Positions 56,114-64,000 of a DNA stretch of 64,000 nt are shown piece after piece. The stretch is taken from assembly GCF_023370075.1 (NCBI RefSeq), contig NZ_CP097155.1, positions 124,001-188,000 on the forward strand. Reading direction: 5' to 3'. This stretch comes from Deinococcus sp. QL22. Its GTDB lineage: Bacteria; Deinococcota; Deinococci; Deinococcales; Deinococcaceae. The notes under the pieces were generated by a model. It did no database searches, was not told where the DNA came from, and saw only the letters and a list, made by a program, of their open reading frames with translations. Position 1 is the first letter of the stretch, and every line of letters begins with the position of its first letter. The translations under genes and the position numbers were made by a program.

Positions 56114-57904
56114 TCAGGGCGCAGTGGCCGCCAAGGTGCGGTTGCGGCCCTCCTGTTTGGCCCGGTATAAGGCAAAATCAGCGGCACGCAAGAGGTCGCT
56201 CAGCGTTCCCGCATGCTGTGGAAACGCCGCCACACCCAGCGAAAGCGTCACCGTGCCGAGGCGCTGACCCCGGGACGTGACTTGCATCCGTTCCCCTGCT
56301 TCCCGAACCGCTTCGGCCCGTTTGACGGTTTGTTCGAGGTTGGCACCGGGCAACAGTAGAGCGAATTCCTCTCCACCGTACCGGCAGGCGACGTCCTCAC
56401 CCCGAATACTCGTTTTTAGTACGCTGCCGAGCTCTTGCAGCAGGGCGTCCCCGGCCTCATGACCATAGGTATCATTGAACTGCTTAAAGTGATCGACGTC
56501 GAGCATGACGACGCCAATCGGATGGCTGTAGCGGGTGGCCCGGCGCAGTTCACGCTCGAAGGTTTCTTCCAAGTAACGGCGGTTGAAGAGCCCGGTCAGC
56601 GCGTCGCGGATGGATTGCTGGCGGAGCGTTTCCTTCAGCCGTAGATTCATAAACGCCAGTGCGACGGTTTCCGCAACCATTTGCGCCAGACGTTGGGTGT
56701 GCTCTAGGAAGGGGCGGCCATCGACCGAGACCAAATGAAACAGGCCGACGGTTTCACTTTGGGCCAGGAGGGGCACACACAACGTCGGGTGGTCACCTGC
56801 CACGTGGGCGCAGTGAAGGCCAGATGCTGCGGCGCTCACGAAAGCTCTTCCTCGCCGCAAGCCCCAGCATTCCACGGGCGTAAACAGTGGTGAAGCGTTG
56901 ATCGCTCCATTCCAGGTCACCGCTTCTTCCAGCATGTTTTTGGAAGGGCCAAAGGCATACAGTGCGCCAGCCGCGAACGGGAAGAGTTGAGAGGCATGAT
57001 GGGCCACCACGTCCTGAGCTTCCTCGATACTCACGCAGGCTTGAAGCATTTCGCTCAGCTCGCCGAGCATCCTCGATTCCGCATTTCGCCGTTCGAGCTC
57101 GGTGATCTGCAGCTGGAGTTGCACACTCAGGGACTGTAACTCGGCCGTGCGCTCTTCGACTCGGCTCTCCAGTTCGTCACGGGCGGCTCTCAGAGCCGCT
57201 TCAGCGGCTTTGATCTCGCCGATGTCCTCAATCACGGAGATAAAGTAGCGTGGGCTGCCGTCTTCTGCGTGCACCAGCGCGACAGTCAGGTTGATCCAGA
57301 TCTGCTCGCCCCCTTTGCGGAGATAGCGTTTGTGCAGCGAGTAAGTGCGGATTTCGCCCCGGAGCAATTGACCCACCAGCGCGAGGTCTGCTTCCAAGTC
57401 GTCGGGGTGAGTGATGTCCTGAAACGTGAGTTCAACCAGTTCTGCTGGAGTGTAACCGACAATCTCACAGAGCTTATCGTTGACGCTCAGCCAGTGCCCG
57501 TCAAGTTGGATATGGGCGATGCCGACGGCCGCTTGATCGAAGGTGGTGCGGAAGCGTTCCTCGCTGTCCCGCAAGGCCTGCTCCGCTTGACGCTGTGCAC
57601 TGACGTCGCGCACGACGAGGGTGACCAAGCGCTTTCCAGCCACAATCACTTCAGAGCGGCTGATCTCGGCGAAAAACGTCTCCCCATCTGCCCGAACCGC
57701 TGTCTGAGGAGACGCTTCGTCTTGCAGAACTGGAATGAACTCATAAAGAGACGTGCCGATGACATAGACCGCGTCAATCCCAAACAGGCGTTCAGCGGCT
57801 TGGTTGAACACCAGAATGCGGTGGTGAGGGTCAGTGGTGATCACGGCGTCGGGGAGGCCAGCTAAAACGGCCGAGTGCTGAACTTCGCGGACAGAACTGG
57901 TCAT
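56114..57904 (-). CDS. PAS-PAS-GAF-GGDEF diguanylate cyclase, about 596 aa
   Basis: ATG 57904 overlaps the stop codon of the upstream gene (ATGA), which favours it over the GTG at 57949. Two PAS domains (first near [19 protein letters not shown], second near [20 protein letters not shown], closing [10 protein letters not shown]), a coiled-coil linker, a GAF domain ([18 protein letters not shown]) and a GGDEF domain follow. The active-site loop is [13 protein letters not shown], and an RxxD inhibitory site (RGED) sits five residues before it, so product inhibition by c-di-GMP is expected. No membrane segment. Second gene of a two-gene c-di-GMP operon. Confidence 0.9.
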   Translation of the reverse strand: MTSSVREVQHSAVLAGLPDAVITTDPHHRILVFNQAAERLFGIDAVYVIGTSLYEFIPVLQDEASPQTAVRADGETFFAEISRSEVIVAGKRLVTLVVRDVSAQRQAEQALRDSEERFRTTFDQAAVGIAHIQLDGHWLSVNDKLCEIVGYTPAELVELTFQDITHPDDLEADLALVGQLLRGEIRTYSLHKRYLRKGGEQIWINLTVALVHAEDGSPRYFISVIEDIGEIKAAEAALRAARDELESRVEERTAELQSLSVQLQLQITELERRNAESRMLGELSEMLQACVSIEEAQDVVAHHASQLFPFAAGALYAFGPSKNMLEEAVTWNGAINASPLFTPVECWGLRRGRAFVSAAASGLHCAHVAGDHPTLCVPLLAQSETVGLFHLVSVDGRPFLEHTQRLAQMVAETVALAFMNLRLKETLRQQSIRDALTGLFNRRYLEETFERELRRATRYSHPIGVVMLDVDHFKQFNDTYGHEAGDALLQELGSVLKTSIRGEDVACRYGGEEFALLLPGANLEQTVKRAEAVREAGERMQVTSRGQRLGTVTLSLGVAAFPQHAGTLSDLLRAADFALYRAKQEGRNRTLAATAP

Positions 57905-59687
57905 GACTGTATGTTCTCTGTGATGTCTGTCGGGGCGGGCGGGTGACACGGCTGGAGAGGTTCAGGACGACCAAACCAGTAGCCTTGCAGGTGGTCGCAC
58001 CCCAACGTCTGAAGTGTCCTGGCCTGCTGTGCCGTTTCAACCCCCTCAGCCACAGTCACCAGACCAAAGGCACCGGCCAGGATCACGATGGCCCGGATCA
58101 GCTCCGCAGAGCGCTTGCCTTCGGCGCCTGGGTCATCAACATGCTGGGTGAAAATCGGTCGATTTTGAGGACTTCCACCGGCAGCTGGGCCAGGGCGGAG
58201 AGACTGCTGTACCCCATGCCGAAATCATCCAGACCGACATGAATGTCGAGATCCCTCAGCTCGCGCAACACCTCTTGGCCGCGCACCGGATCCAGCAGAC
58301 TGCTTTCGGTGATTTCGAGCATGATCTGTTGAGGGTCAACCCCGGTTTCCCGCAGGATCAGGGCCACTTGTTCTGAGTAACCGGGTTGGGTAAATTCCAA
58401 GGGACTGACGTTGATCGCCACCCGCGGGAGGCGACCCTGGGCCACGGCGGTGCAGGCTTCACGCAGCACCCAGCGTCCTAAGGGGAGAATCAGACCAGAC
58501 GTTTCTGCCAACGGAATGAAATCCAGTGGGCTGATGACCGTTCCAGCACGGTTCCAGCGGATCAGAGCCTCATAGGACATGACCGTGTGGTCATGCGTCC
58601 GCACGATGGGTTGATAGAGCAATTCAAATTCGCGGTGTTCCAGCGCGTGGTGGAGGGCGGCCAGTAGTTCCATTTCGGCCGGGACAGGCTGGTCATGACG
58701 CGGATGAAAGAACGCGTGGCCGCCGCCGGCCCGTTTAGAACGGTACATGGCCGTGTCTGCCTGCGACAGGAGCGTTTCGAGGTCACTGGCATTTTCCGGG
58801 TACACGCTGAGCCCCAGACTGCTGTGGACAAAGACCTCTTGTCCGTTCACGCGAAAGGGGGCGACGAAGGCCTGTGTGATGCGGTCAACGATCCGCTGAC
58901 TGTCTGTGGCGGGGGCCAGATCGGTGAAGATGAGTGCGAATTCATCGCCGCCCATGCGGGCAATAGTGTCGCTTGACGCGACACAGTCCTGTAACCGCAG
59001 GGCGACGAGCCGGAGCAGCTCATCGCCTGCAGCGTGTCCGAAGGTGTCGTTGACCAGCTTGAAGCGGTCGAGATCCATCAGACCTAAGACGACGTTTTTC
59101 CCCGTTTGATTGGCCCGGCGCGTCGCGTGCAGCAGCCGCTGGTTAAAATTGGCACGGTTGGGAAGACCCGTTAATGGATCGAGCAGAGCCAAATCACCCA
59201 ACTGCTGCACCGTCAGGTGCAGCTTCAGCTGATCCATGACCAGGGCCGCGAAGTGTTTCAAGACCGCGGCGTCTTCGGCAGTGAACTCCCGAGGGACGCG
59301 GTCGATGATGCAGATGGCTCCCAGCGAATGGCCTTCTGGCGTACAGAGGGGCGCGCCCGCGTAAAAGCGGATGTGCGCTTCACCGGTGACAGTGGAGAAT
59401 TCGGCGACTCGGGGATCCAGGGTGGCGTCGGGAATCACGAGGACGCCGCTGTGCTGCAGGGTCAACGCACAAAAGGAGCTGCTCCGGGGCATCTCCTCTT
59501 CCTGAATGCCGAGACGGGATTTGAACCATTGCCGGTCACGGTCAACAAGCGTAATCGCGGCCATCGGCATGTGGAGGGAGTGCGCAGCCAAGGTGATAAT
59601 GCGGTCGAACTGAGGTTCAGGCAGGGTATCGAGGATACCGTACCGGTACAGTTCCGCCAGTCGGGCCTCTTCAGGTAACTGATCCAT
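57901..59687 (-). pseudogene. GAF-GGDEF-EAL protein, frameshifted near the C-terminus
   Basis: ATG 59687 has GGAGG 5 bp upstream. A GAF domain (residues about 20-160, ITLVDRDRQWFKSRLGI) is followed by GGDEF (RMGGDEFALIF; no RxxD site) and EAL (SYEALIRW, LDDFGMGYSSLSAL). After KIDR at about 58150-58160 one base is missing: the frame then ends at 58098, while the true continuation TQHVDDPGAEGKRSAELIRA and VAEGVETAQQARTLQTLGC runs in the next frame to TGA 57901-57903. That stop overlaps the next gene's ATG, so the full-length form was the ancestral one. The loss removes the last EAL helices and probably phosphodiesterase activity, unless it is a sequencing error. Confidence 0.85.
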
Positions 59688-59917
59688 GTGGCCCTCCAAT
59701 GGACTGGGAATGAAAGAGTGTGGAGAAGGTGGGATGAACAGTTTGCTGAGTTTAGGTTTTCCGGTCTGAACAAGGCCTTACTCGGGTGCGGCTCATTGTT
59801 CGTGAATGGAATTGGCCTTCTGGGAGCGTGGTCTGGTTCAACTGGAGCGGGAAGCACTGTCAGATTGGTTGTTGAATAATTCATTCCACTCTGTTTTTTG
59901 AGCGGTTCTGGCAACTT

Positions 59918-60135
59918 TGTGTGTTGAGCCAAGCCGTGGGAAGCTTGGTTCGTCACTCCCACTCGAGCCGACAAGCCTGCTGGCAACTTTGGTCATCCAA
60001 GACCGTGAGTTAAATCCTGGCCGGCTCGAGGCCCTTTCGATCAGGCGCAACAGTATTCGAGGCGTACGAGCCTGCACACAAAATTCCGCCGACCGGATCC
60101 GGGTAGTGACCCGCTTTTCCTTTCTGGGGGGTTGT
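59918..60135 (+). ncRNA. Possible bridge-RNA region of IS110 copy 2
   Basis: Non-coding 5' end of the element, nearly the same as 31145-31362 (complement). In IS110-group elements this is where the bridge RNA is encoded. Assignment by position. Confidence 0.35.
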
Positions 60136-61098
60136 ATGTTTGTTTTGGGTCTTGACGTCGGTAAAAGCGAGCTGTACGCCCGTCTTCTCCAGATTCCTGA
60201 ACCGGGGAAGTTTGTCCCTTTGGGAACGGGGAAAAGTGTTCCCAACACTGCCAAAGGGCATGAACAACTTCTCGCATGGATGAGGAAGTCTGGTGCGGGT
60301 GGAGAAGGGACTTCAGTCGTGATGGAATCCACGAGTGTGTATTGGGAGCGGGTCGCCATGACCTTGTACGAAGCAGGGTGTCGTATCAGTGTTGTCAATG
60401 CAGCACAAATCAAATTTTTTGCAAAGAGCACGTTGCGAAGAGGAAAAACTGACAAGCTGGATGCAGACTTGATCGGTAGGTTTGGAGCGGTGATGCATCC
60501 AGCACGCTGGATGCCCCCTGCAGCAGACCTAGTCGAACTCCGTGCCCTGCTGCATGCTCGGGACAATATTGTCGAGCTCTCGACGGTCGAGGCGGGCCGT
60601 CATCACGCCATGGATCACCGGTATCAACCCTCTTCCAAAGCACTCGGCTTTTGTGAAGCACGTCAAGCACTCCTCGCTCAGCAACTGGTTGAAGTGAACG
60701 AGGCGATCAACGCGCTGGTTCTCACGTCGGTCCGTCTTCAAACGGACGTGACGTTACTGCGTTCCATTCCTGGGATTGGTTCATTGACTGCGGCAGTACT
60801 GCTCGTGGAGACGATGCATCTGAGCCAGATGGAAAGCTCGAACCAGTGGGCAGCATATGCAGGCCTTTCCCCCGTTCCAAGACAGTCGGGCAACTTCACC
60901 GGCCGAACGCACATCTCAAAAATAGGAAACGCACGTCTCAGACGTGCATTTTATCTCTGTGCGCTGACAGCCTCTCGAATGAAAAATGGGTTTGGGAACT
61001 TCTACCGACATCTGACATCACAAGGCAAACCTAAAAAGGTTGATCTTGCTAGGGTTCTGTGGAGGAGGAGTTCAGTCTGACCGACAATGGAGACTGAC

Positions 61099-61407
61099 AT
61101 GACCGCCAGTAAAAACCACTACACCGCCGAGTTCAAAGAAGAAGCCGTGCGTCTGGTGATCAGCAGCCAGAAAAGCTGCGCTGAGATCGCCCGCAACTTG
61201 GGTGTTCCACCGTATTTAGTCGTACGCTGGAAACAGCATCACGAGCAACAAGGGGCGGTGGGCCGCCCCCAATTCACCGGACGCGGCGTCGCCGCGTTGA
61301 GTGAGCAGGAAGCGCGGTTCAAGAAGCTAGAACGAGAGCTGGAAATTACCCGTCAGGAACGCGATATTCTGAAAAAAGCACTGGCCTTCTTCGCCAAAGA
61401 CCACTAA
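61099..61407 (+). CDS. IS3 OrfA, 102 aa
   Basis: Helix-turn-helix of the IS3 OrfA type (YTAEFKEEAVRLVISSQKSC, AEIARNLGVPPYLVVRWKQH) followed by a leucine-zipper-like helix. ATG 61099 and ATG 61087 are both possible starts. Near the end A6G at 61372-61378 (A AAA AAG) is the usual site for the -1 shift that makes the OrfAB transposase. Confidence 0.85.
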   Translation: MTASKNHYTAEFKEEAVRLVISSQKSCAEIARNLGVPPYLVVRWKQHHEQQGAVGRPQFTGRGVAALSEQEARFKKLERELEITRQERDILKKALAFFAKDH

Positions 61408-61408
61408 T

Positions 61409-62266
61409 TTACGGGTTCATTGAGCAGCATCGGCATGAGTACAGCATTGAGCGGCTGTGCAAGACGCTCGGTGTCGGGGTCAGTGGCTATTTTGCGTGGT
61501 GGAGAAGGCCCAAAAACTGCTATCGGGTGGAAGACGTCGCTCTGACCGAGGCCATTCGAACCATTCATCAAGTCAGTAGGGCACCTACGGTGCCCTCGTG
61601 TCAAGCCGCACTCGTGGACGAGGAAAACAGGTCAGCCGAGCACGAATTACTCGGCTGATGAAGGCAGCGGGACTGAAGGCTCGCTGCAAGCGGAAATTTC
61701 GCGTGACCACCAATTCAAAACACCCGCACCCAGTGGCCGAAAATCTACTGAATCGCGAATTTGTTGCCGAACAACCCAATCAGAAATGGGTGACGGATAT
61801 TACCTATTTACCCGTGGCTGAGGGCTGGATGTACCTCGCTGTGGTGATGGATCTGTTCTCTCGCAAAATCGTGGGTTGGGCCATGCGGGCCACCCTGCAG
61901 ACCGAGTTGGTCGTCGCTGCGCTGGACATGGCACAGCAGATTCGGCGTCCTGGACAAGGATTGCTCCATCATTCGGACCAGGGAATTCAATATGCGAGTC
62001 GCGAGTATCGACAAGCACTGGAGCGCCTCCAGGCGCTCCAAAGTATGAGCCGAAAGGGAGACTGCTGGGACAACGCGGCGATGGAGAGCTTCTTCGCCAC
62101 CCTCAAGCTGGAACTGGAACTCGACACAGCACAAGGAAACCGCGCTGACACACGTAATCTGGTCTTTGAGTGGATTGAGGTGTTTTACAACCGCGAGCGT
62201 CGTCACTCTAGCTTGGGGTACCGCTCACCGACTCGCTTTGAGCAACACCGCGCCACACTGAACTGA
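61409..62266 (+). pseudogene. IS3 OrfB, with one frameshift
   Basis: The first part (YGFIEQHRHEYSIERLCKTL, AWWRRPKNCY) lies in the -1 frame relative to OrfA, as expected. Near 61580-61582 one G is missing, and the frame continues as GTYGALVSSRTRGRGKQVSR, followed by the rve catalytic domain: WVTDITYLPVAEGWMYLAVV, HHSDQGIQYAS and DCWDNAAMESFFATLK with the DDE triad intact. The single indel would stop transposase synthesis unless it is a sequencing error. Confidence 0.82.
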
Positions 62267-62448
62267 TCCTCCACGAAGGCATTGCAATATCAGGTCGCCC
62301 TCATTGCCCTAGCTCGTAAGTTGCTCCGAGTCGCCTTTGCGGTTCTGAAGTCGGGCCAAAAGTTTAATCCGGATTACCAACGTCCCTCGCCTATGGCCGC
62401 TTGACGTTCCTGAACCAACACAGTATTTAACGCCGGTAAACTGGTGAG

Positions 62449-63440
62449 CTGTGACTGACCGCAAGCCCGACCGCCATCGTTTTCCTCTCAGCGTCATTGG
62501 CCATACCCTACGGCTGTATCACCGCTTCCCCCTCAGCCAGCGTGATGTGCAGGAACTGCTCCACGAGCGCAGTCTTCAGGGCAGCCACGAGACCCTGCGG
62601 CAGTGAAACATCAAATTTGCGCCGCTCCTGACCGAAGAACTGCTCCACTGATTGATGTGTGCGTCAAGGTCGGTGGGGTCACACACGGGTTGTGGCGGGC
62701 GGCCGACGAACGTGGGAGACGTGCTGGACATCCTTCTTCAGGAACACCGAGCTACCGAAGCCGCCACATCCTTTTTCTTACGCTTGTTGAAGACAGATGA
62801 CGTGCCGGAGGTCATTCACACCAAGAGTTTCCACAAGATTGGGCAAGACGGCTGGGCGGGCGAAAGAACAGGGTCAGCGCATGAAAACTGCGGTCAGTAC
62901 GTCAAAACTGGATGATCCTGAAAAACGCGCTGACAGCGCGTTTGAACTCTACCAGTCTGTGATCACCACGCGACTGATGCGCTGCGTTCCCCTTCAGGTT
63001 TCCGCTGCTCCCTGTCGCCTTGACTGCGACCCGTGTCCAGGACGCTCAACATGACATTTGCTGTGCTGACCGTGCTTTTTTCCGTTTTGATCCTGAAATG
63101 AACGTTCTACACGACGCATTTTCTTGACCGGAAACTCTTGTTCACACTGACAAGGCGTGGAGCACGTCCAGATGGTTTCGACCGCCCGCTGCAACACCCT
63201 CGTCGAACAGTCGCATCGACAAACACGGCAGCAGGAACGGAACCAGCTCGGCTTCAAACGATAGCAGCGAACGCAGGAATTCCTTGAGCTGCACGCCCGA
63301 GTCTCAAACCTTCACCGACAGGCCCGAACGACAATCCCAGCTGTCCTCAGACGAAGCAACCAAACCGCAGCCCTGCTCTTCTGACAAGAGGCGATCCAGC
63401 AGGCGGCTTGACTCTCAAGCCGCCTGCTGAGGTTCTTCGA
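62449..63440 (+). pseudogene. IS6 transposase pseudogene, copy 4
   Basis: The N-terminal part (DRKPDRHRFPLSVIGHTLRL, QRDVQELLHERSLQ) is followed by stops. The second Asp region is lost in a rearranged segment. From about 63155 the C-terminal part is readable in pieces (VEHVQMVSTARCNTLVEQSH, RTQEFLELHARVSNL). A stretch near 62890-63150 is unrelated to IS6. Confidence 0.7.
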
Positions 63441-63467
63441 CCTCACTGAGGTGAAGTTGCCAGAACC

Positions 63468-63826
63468 GTCGTGGCCAAGAAGGAGCAAAAGGAACCAACA
63501 AAACGTGCTTCACGCCGGGCGCTCAAAACTCACCGCGCTGGTGAGTTGTACCGAACATTGCCGCCCAGTCACACTGGCGGCCCCCTCTTGGGATCCTTTT
63601 CTCCACCAACTTGACCTACTAGGTTCGGGGACTAAGAGCAAAACCATCGAAGAGAAAGCGAAAAGCACTGTTCTCAATACCTAAGCCATCTGAGAATTCT
63701 GTAAGAGCTGCGTATGTTTCCTAAAGTAATCTAGAGGCACTTCAGGCAGAGCACTGATCTTGCTCGCGTTCTGTCCTCTTCTTCCTGACTGCCCACAAGC
63801 AGCCTGGCAATTTTTTAGGAGCTGCT
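63468..63826. other. Intergenic region before the MHYT gene
   Basis: About 360 bp without a supported gene. The last part should hold the MHYT gene promoter; AGGAG is at about 63817-63821. Confidence 0.5.
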
Positions 63827-63848
63827 ATGGATCCTACATGGATCCTAC
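63827..63848 (+). repeat. 11-bp tandem duplication at a start codon
   Basis: ATGGATCCTAC occurs twice in direct succession. The first ATG has a well-spaced AGGAG but leads into the wrong frame; the second ATG is in the MHYT frame but 11 bp farther from the AGGAG. Confidence 0.85.
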
Positions 63849-64000
63849 ACAACATCTCGCCCACACTTGGAACTGGGGCTACGTCGCCCTTTCCTACGTC
63901 ATCGCCGCTTTCGCTGCCTACATCTCCCTCGAACTGGCCAGCCGCATAGGCCACAACAAAGATGGCCGCAGACGGCGATTGCTCGCTCAAGGGGCGCTGC
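63838..64000 (+). CDS. MHYT-domain membrane protein, N-terminal part
   Basis: From ATG 63838 the frame reads MDPTQHLAHTWNWGYVALSY, then VIAAFAAYISLELASRIG and a basic loop, and it runs off the window. This matches the first membrane segment of MHYT sensor domains, which are thought to bind copper or gases and are usually fused to GGDEF/EAL or kinase domains. The duplicated start region (63827-63848) may reduce or shift its translation. Confidence 0.7.
   Translation, partial: MDPTQHLAHTWNWGYVALSYVIAAFAAYISLELASRIGHNKDGRRRRLLAQGAL

Larger units (their letters stand above)
61041..62292 (+). mobile_element. IS3-family element, 1252 bp
   Basis: Ends TGATCTTGCTAGGGTTCTG and, at the right on the complement, TGATATTGCAATGCC with a further shared GTGGAGGA block. 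GGT at 61038-61040 and 62293-62295 is the 3-bp target duplication. Compared with IS110 copy 1 the insertion point is exact. Confidence 0.93.
60136..62404 (+). pseudogene. IS110 transposase, copy 2, split by IS3
   Basis: The N-terminal RuvC-like DEDD domain is intact (GLDVGKSELYA; VVMESTSVYWER; KTDKLDADLIGRF), and the Transposase_20 domain starts normally (RSIPGIGSLTAAVLLVE). After GKPKKV the IS3 begins at 61041. The last 34 codons (ALIALARKLLRVAFAVLKSG to the stop at 62402-62404) lie beyond it. Removing the IS3 and one GGT gives an open 337-codon frame, so this copy was functional before the IS3 arrived. Confidence 0.88.
59918..62428 (+). mobile_element. IS110-family element, copy 2, interrupted by IS3
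   Basis: Without the IS3 its length is about 1255 bp, like copy 1. It is inserted just inside the left terminal repeat of IS6 copy 4, at the point equivalent to the insertion of copy 1 in the right repeat of IS6 copy 2, and in the same orientation relative to the repeat. Confidence 0.85.
59904..63467 (+). mobile_element. IS6-family element (copy 4) carrying IS110 and IS3
   Basis: Left end GGTTCTGGCAACTT (59904-59917) and right end AAGTTGCCAGAACC (63454-63467). The IS6 body resumes at about 62429 after the IS110. The element also holds about 260 bp of unrelated sequence near 62890-63150. Confidence 0.75.

Noticed and set aside
62890..63150. Hairpin and short frames in the segment inserted in IS6 copy 4
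   Set aside because: AACGCGCTGACAGCGCGTTT is a good hairpin but lacks a clear T-run, and the short frames have no support. It is left as unexplained sequence.

Overview
The window looks like an accessory, insertion-sequence-rich segment of a Deinococcus-type genome (phylum Deinococcota). This is inferred from the high GC content, a DUF2259 secreted protein, a WGxxGxxG-CTERM protein, DUF11 surface proteins encoded next to a very large outer-membrane beta-barrel protein, many diguanylate cyclase and PAS sensors, and mixed IS630, IS6, IS110, IS1, IS3, IS66, IS701, IS5 and ISAs1 debris. No rRNA, tRNA, CRISPR array or replication gene was seen, so chromosome and megaplasmid cannot be told apart.

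Layout. 0-5 kb: a small unknown gene, a decayed MmeI-like DNA methyltransferase, and a stack of three TA-flanked IS630-type units (a MITE and two full elements). 5-24 kb: an array of small genes. It holds two inverted copies of a two-gene module (73-aa protein plus coiled-coil protein), five copies of a 75-aa gene 'A' and four copies plus one pseudogene of an 87-aa gene 'B' (three as A-B pairs in a DNA repeat), two paralogous response regulators with an IS1 between them, a lipoprotein, a tautomerase, a nitronate monooxygenase, and an HTH plus GIY-YIG pair. The array is punctuated by about eleven C(UUCG)G hairpins and by three copies of a structured-RNA-like repeat. 24.5-31.4 kb: a decayed IS6 element, a LOV-PAS-GAF-HD-GYP sensor gene cut cleanly by an IS630 element, and an IS6 element carrying an IS110. 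31.5-45.7 kb: a five-gene minus-strand operon for secreted DUF11 proteins and a 1608-aa surface/barrel protein. 46-47.4 kb: IS remnants. 47.5-53.2 kb: ordinary genes (lipoprotein, carboxylesterase, META-domain protein, DUF2259 protein, alpha/beta hydrolase, mscL). 53.2-64 kb: further IS debris, a two-gene c-di-GMP operon (GAF-GGDEF-EAL, then PAS-GAF-GGDEF), a triple nest (IS3 inside IS110 inside IS6), and the start of an MHYT-domain gene with a duplicated start region.

How the genes may work together. Three loci concern c-di-GMP: the LOV...HD-GYP gene (degradation, disrupted), the GGDEF-EAL/GGDEF operon (synthesis and degradation, EAL end frameshifted) and the MHYT gene (usually fused to GGDEF/EAL). 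Several of these are broken by an insertion, a frameshift or a duplication. The least explained content is the A/B small-gene array with its constant hairpin-leader-gene spacing, the structured repeat that precedes the hairpins, and the inverted coiled-coil modules. All functions given for these are inference.
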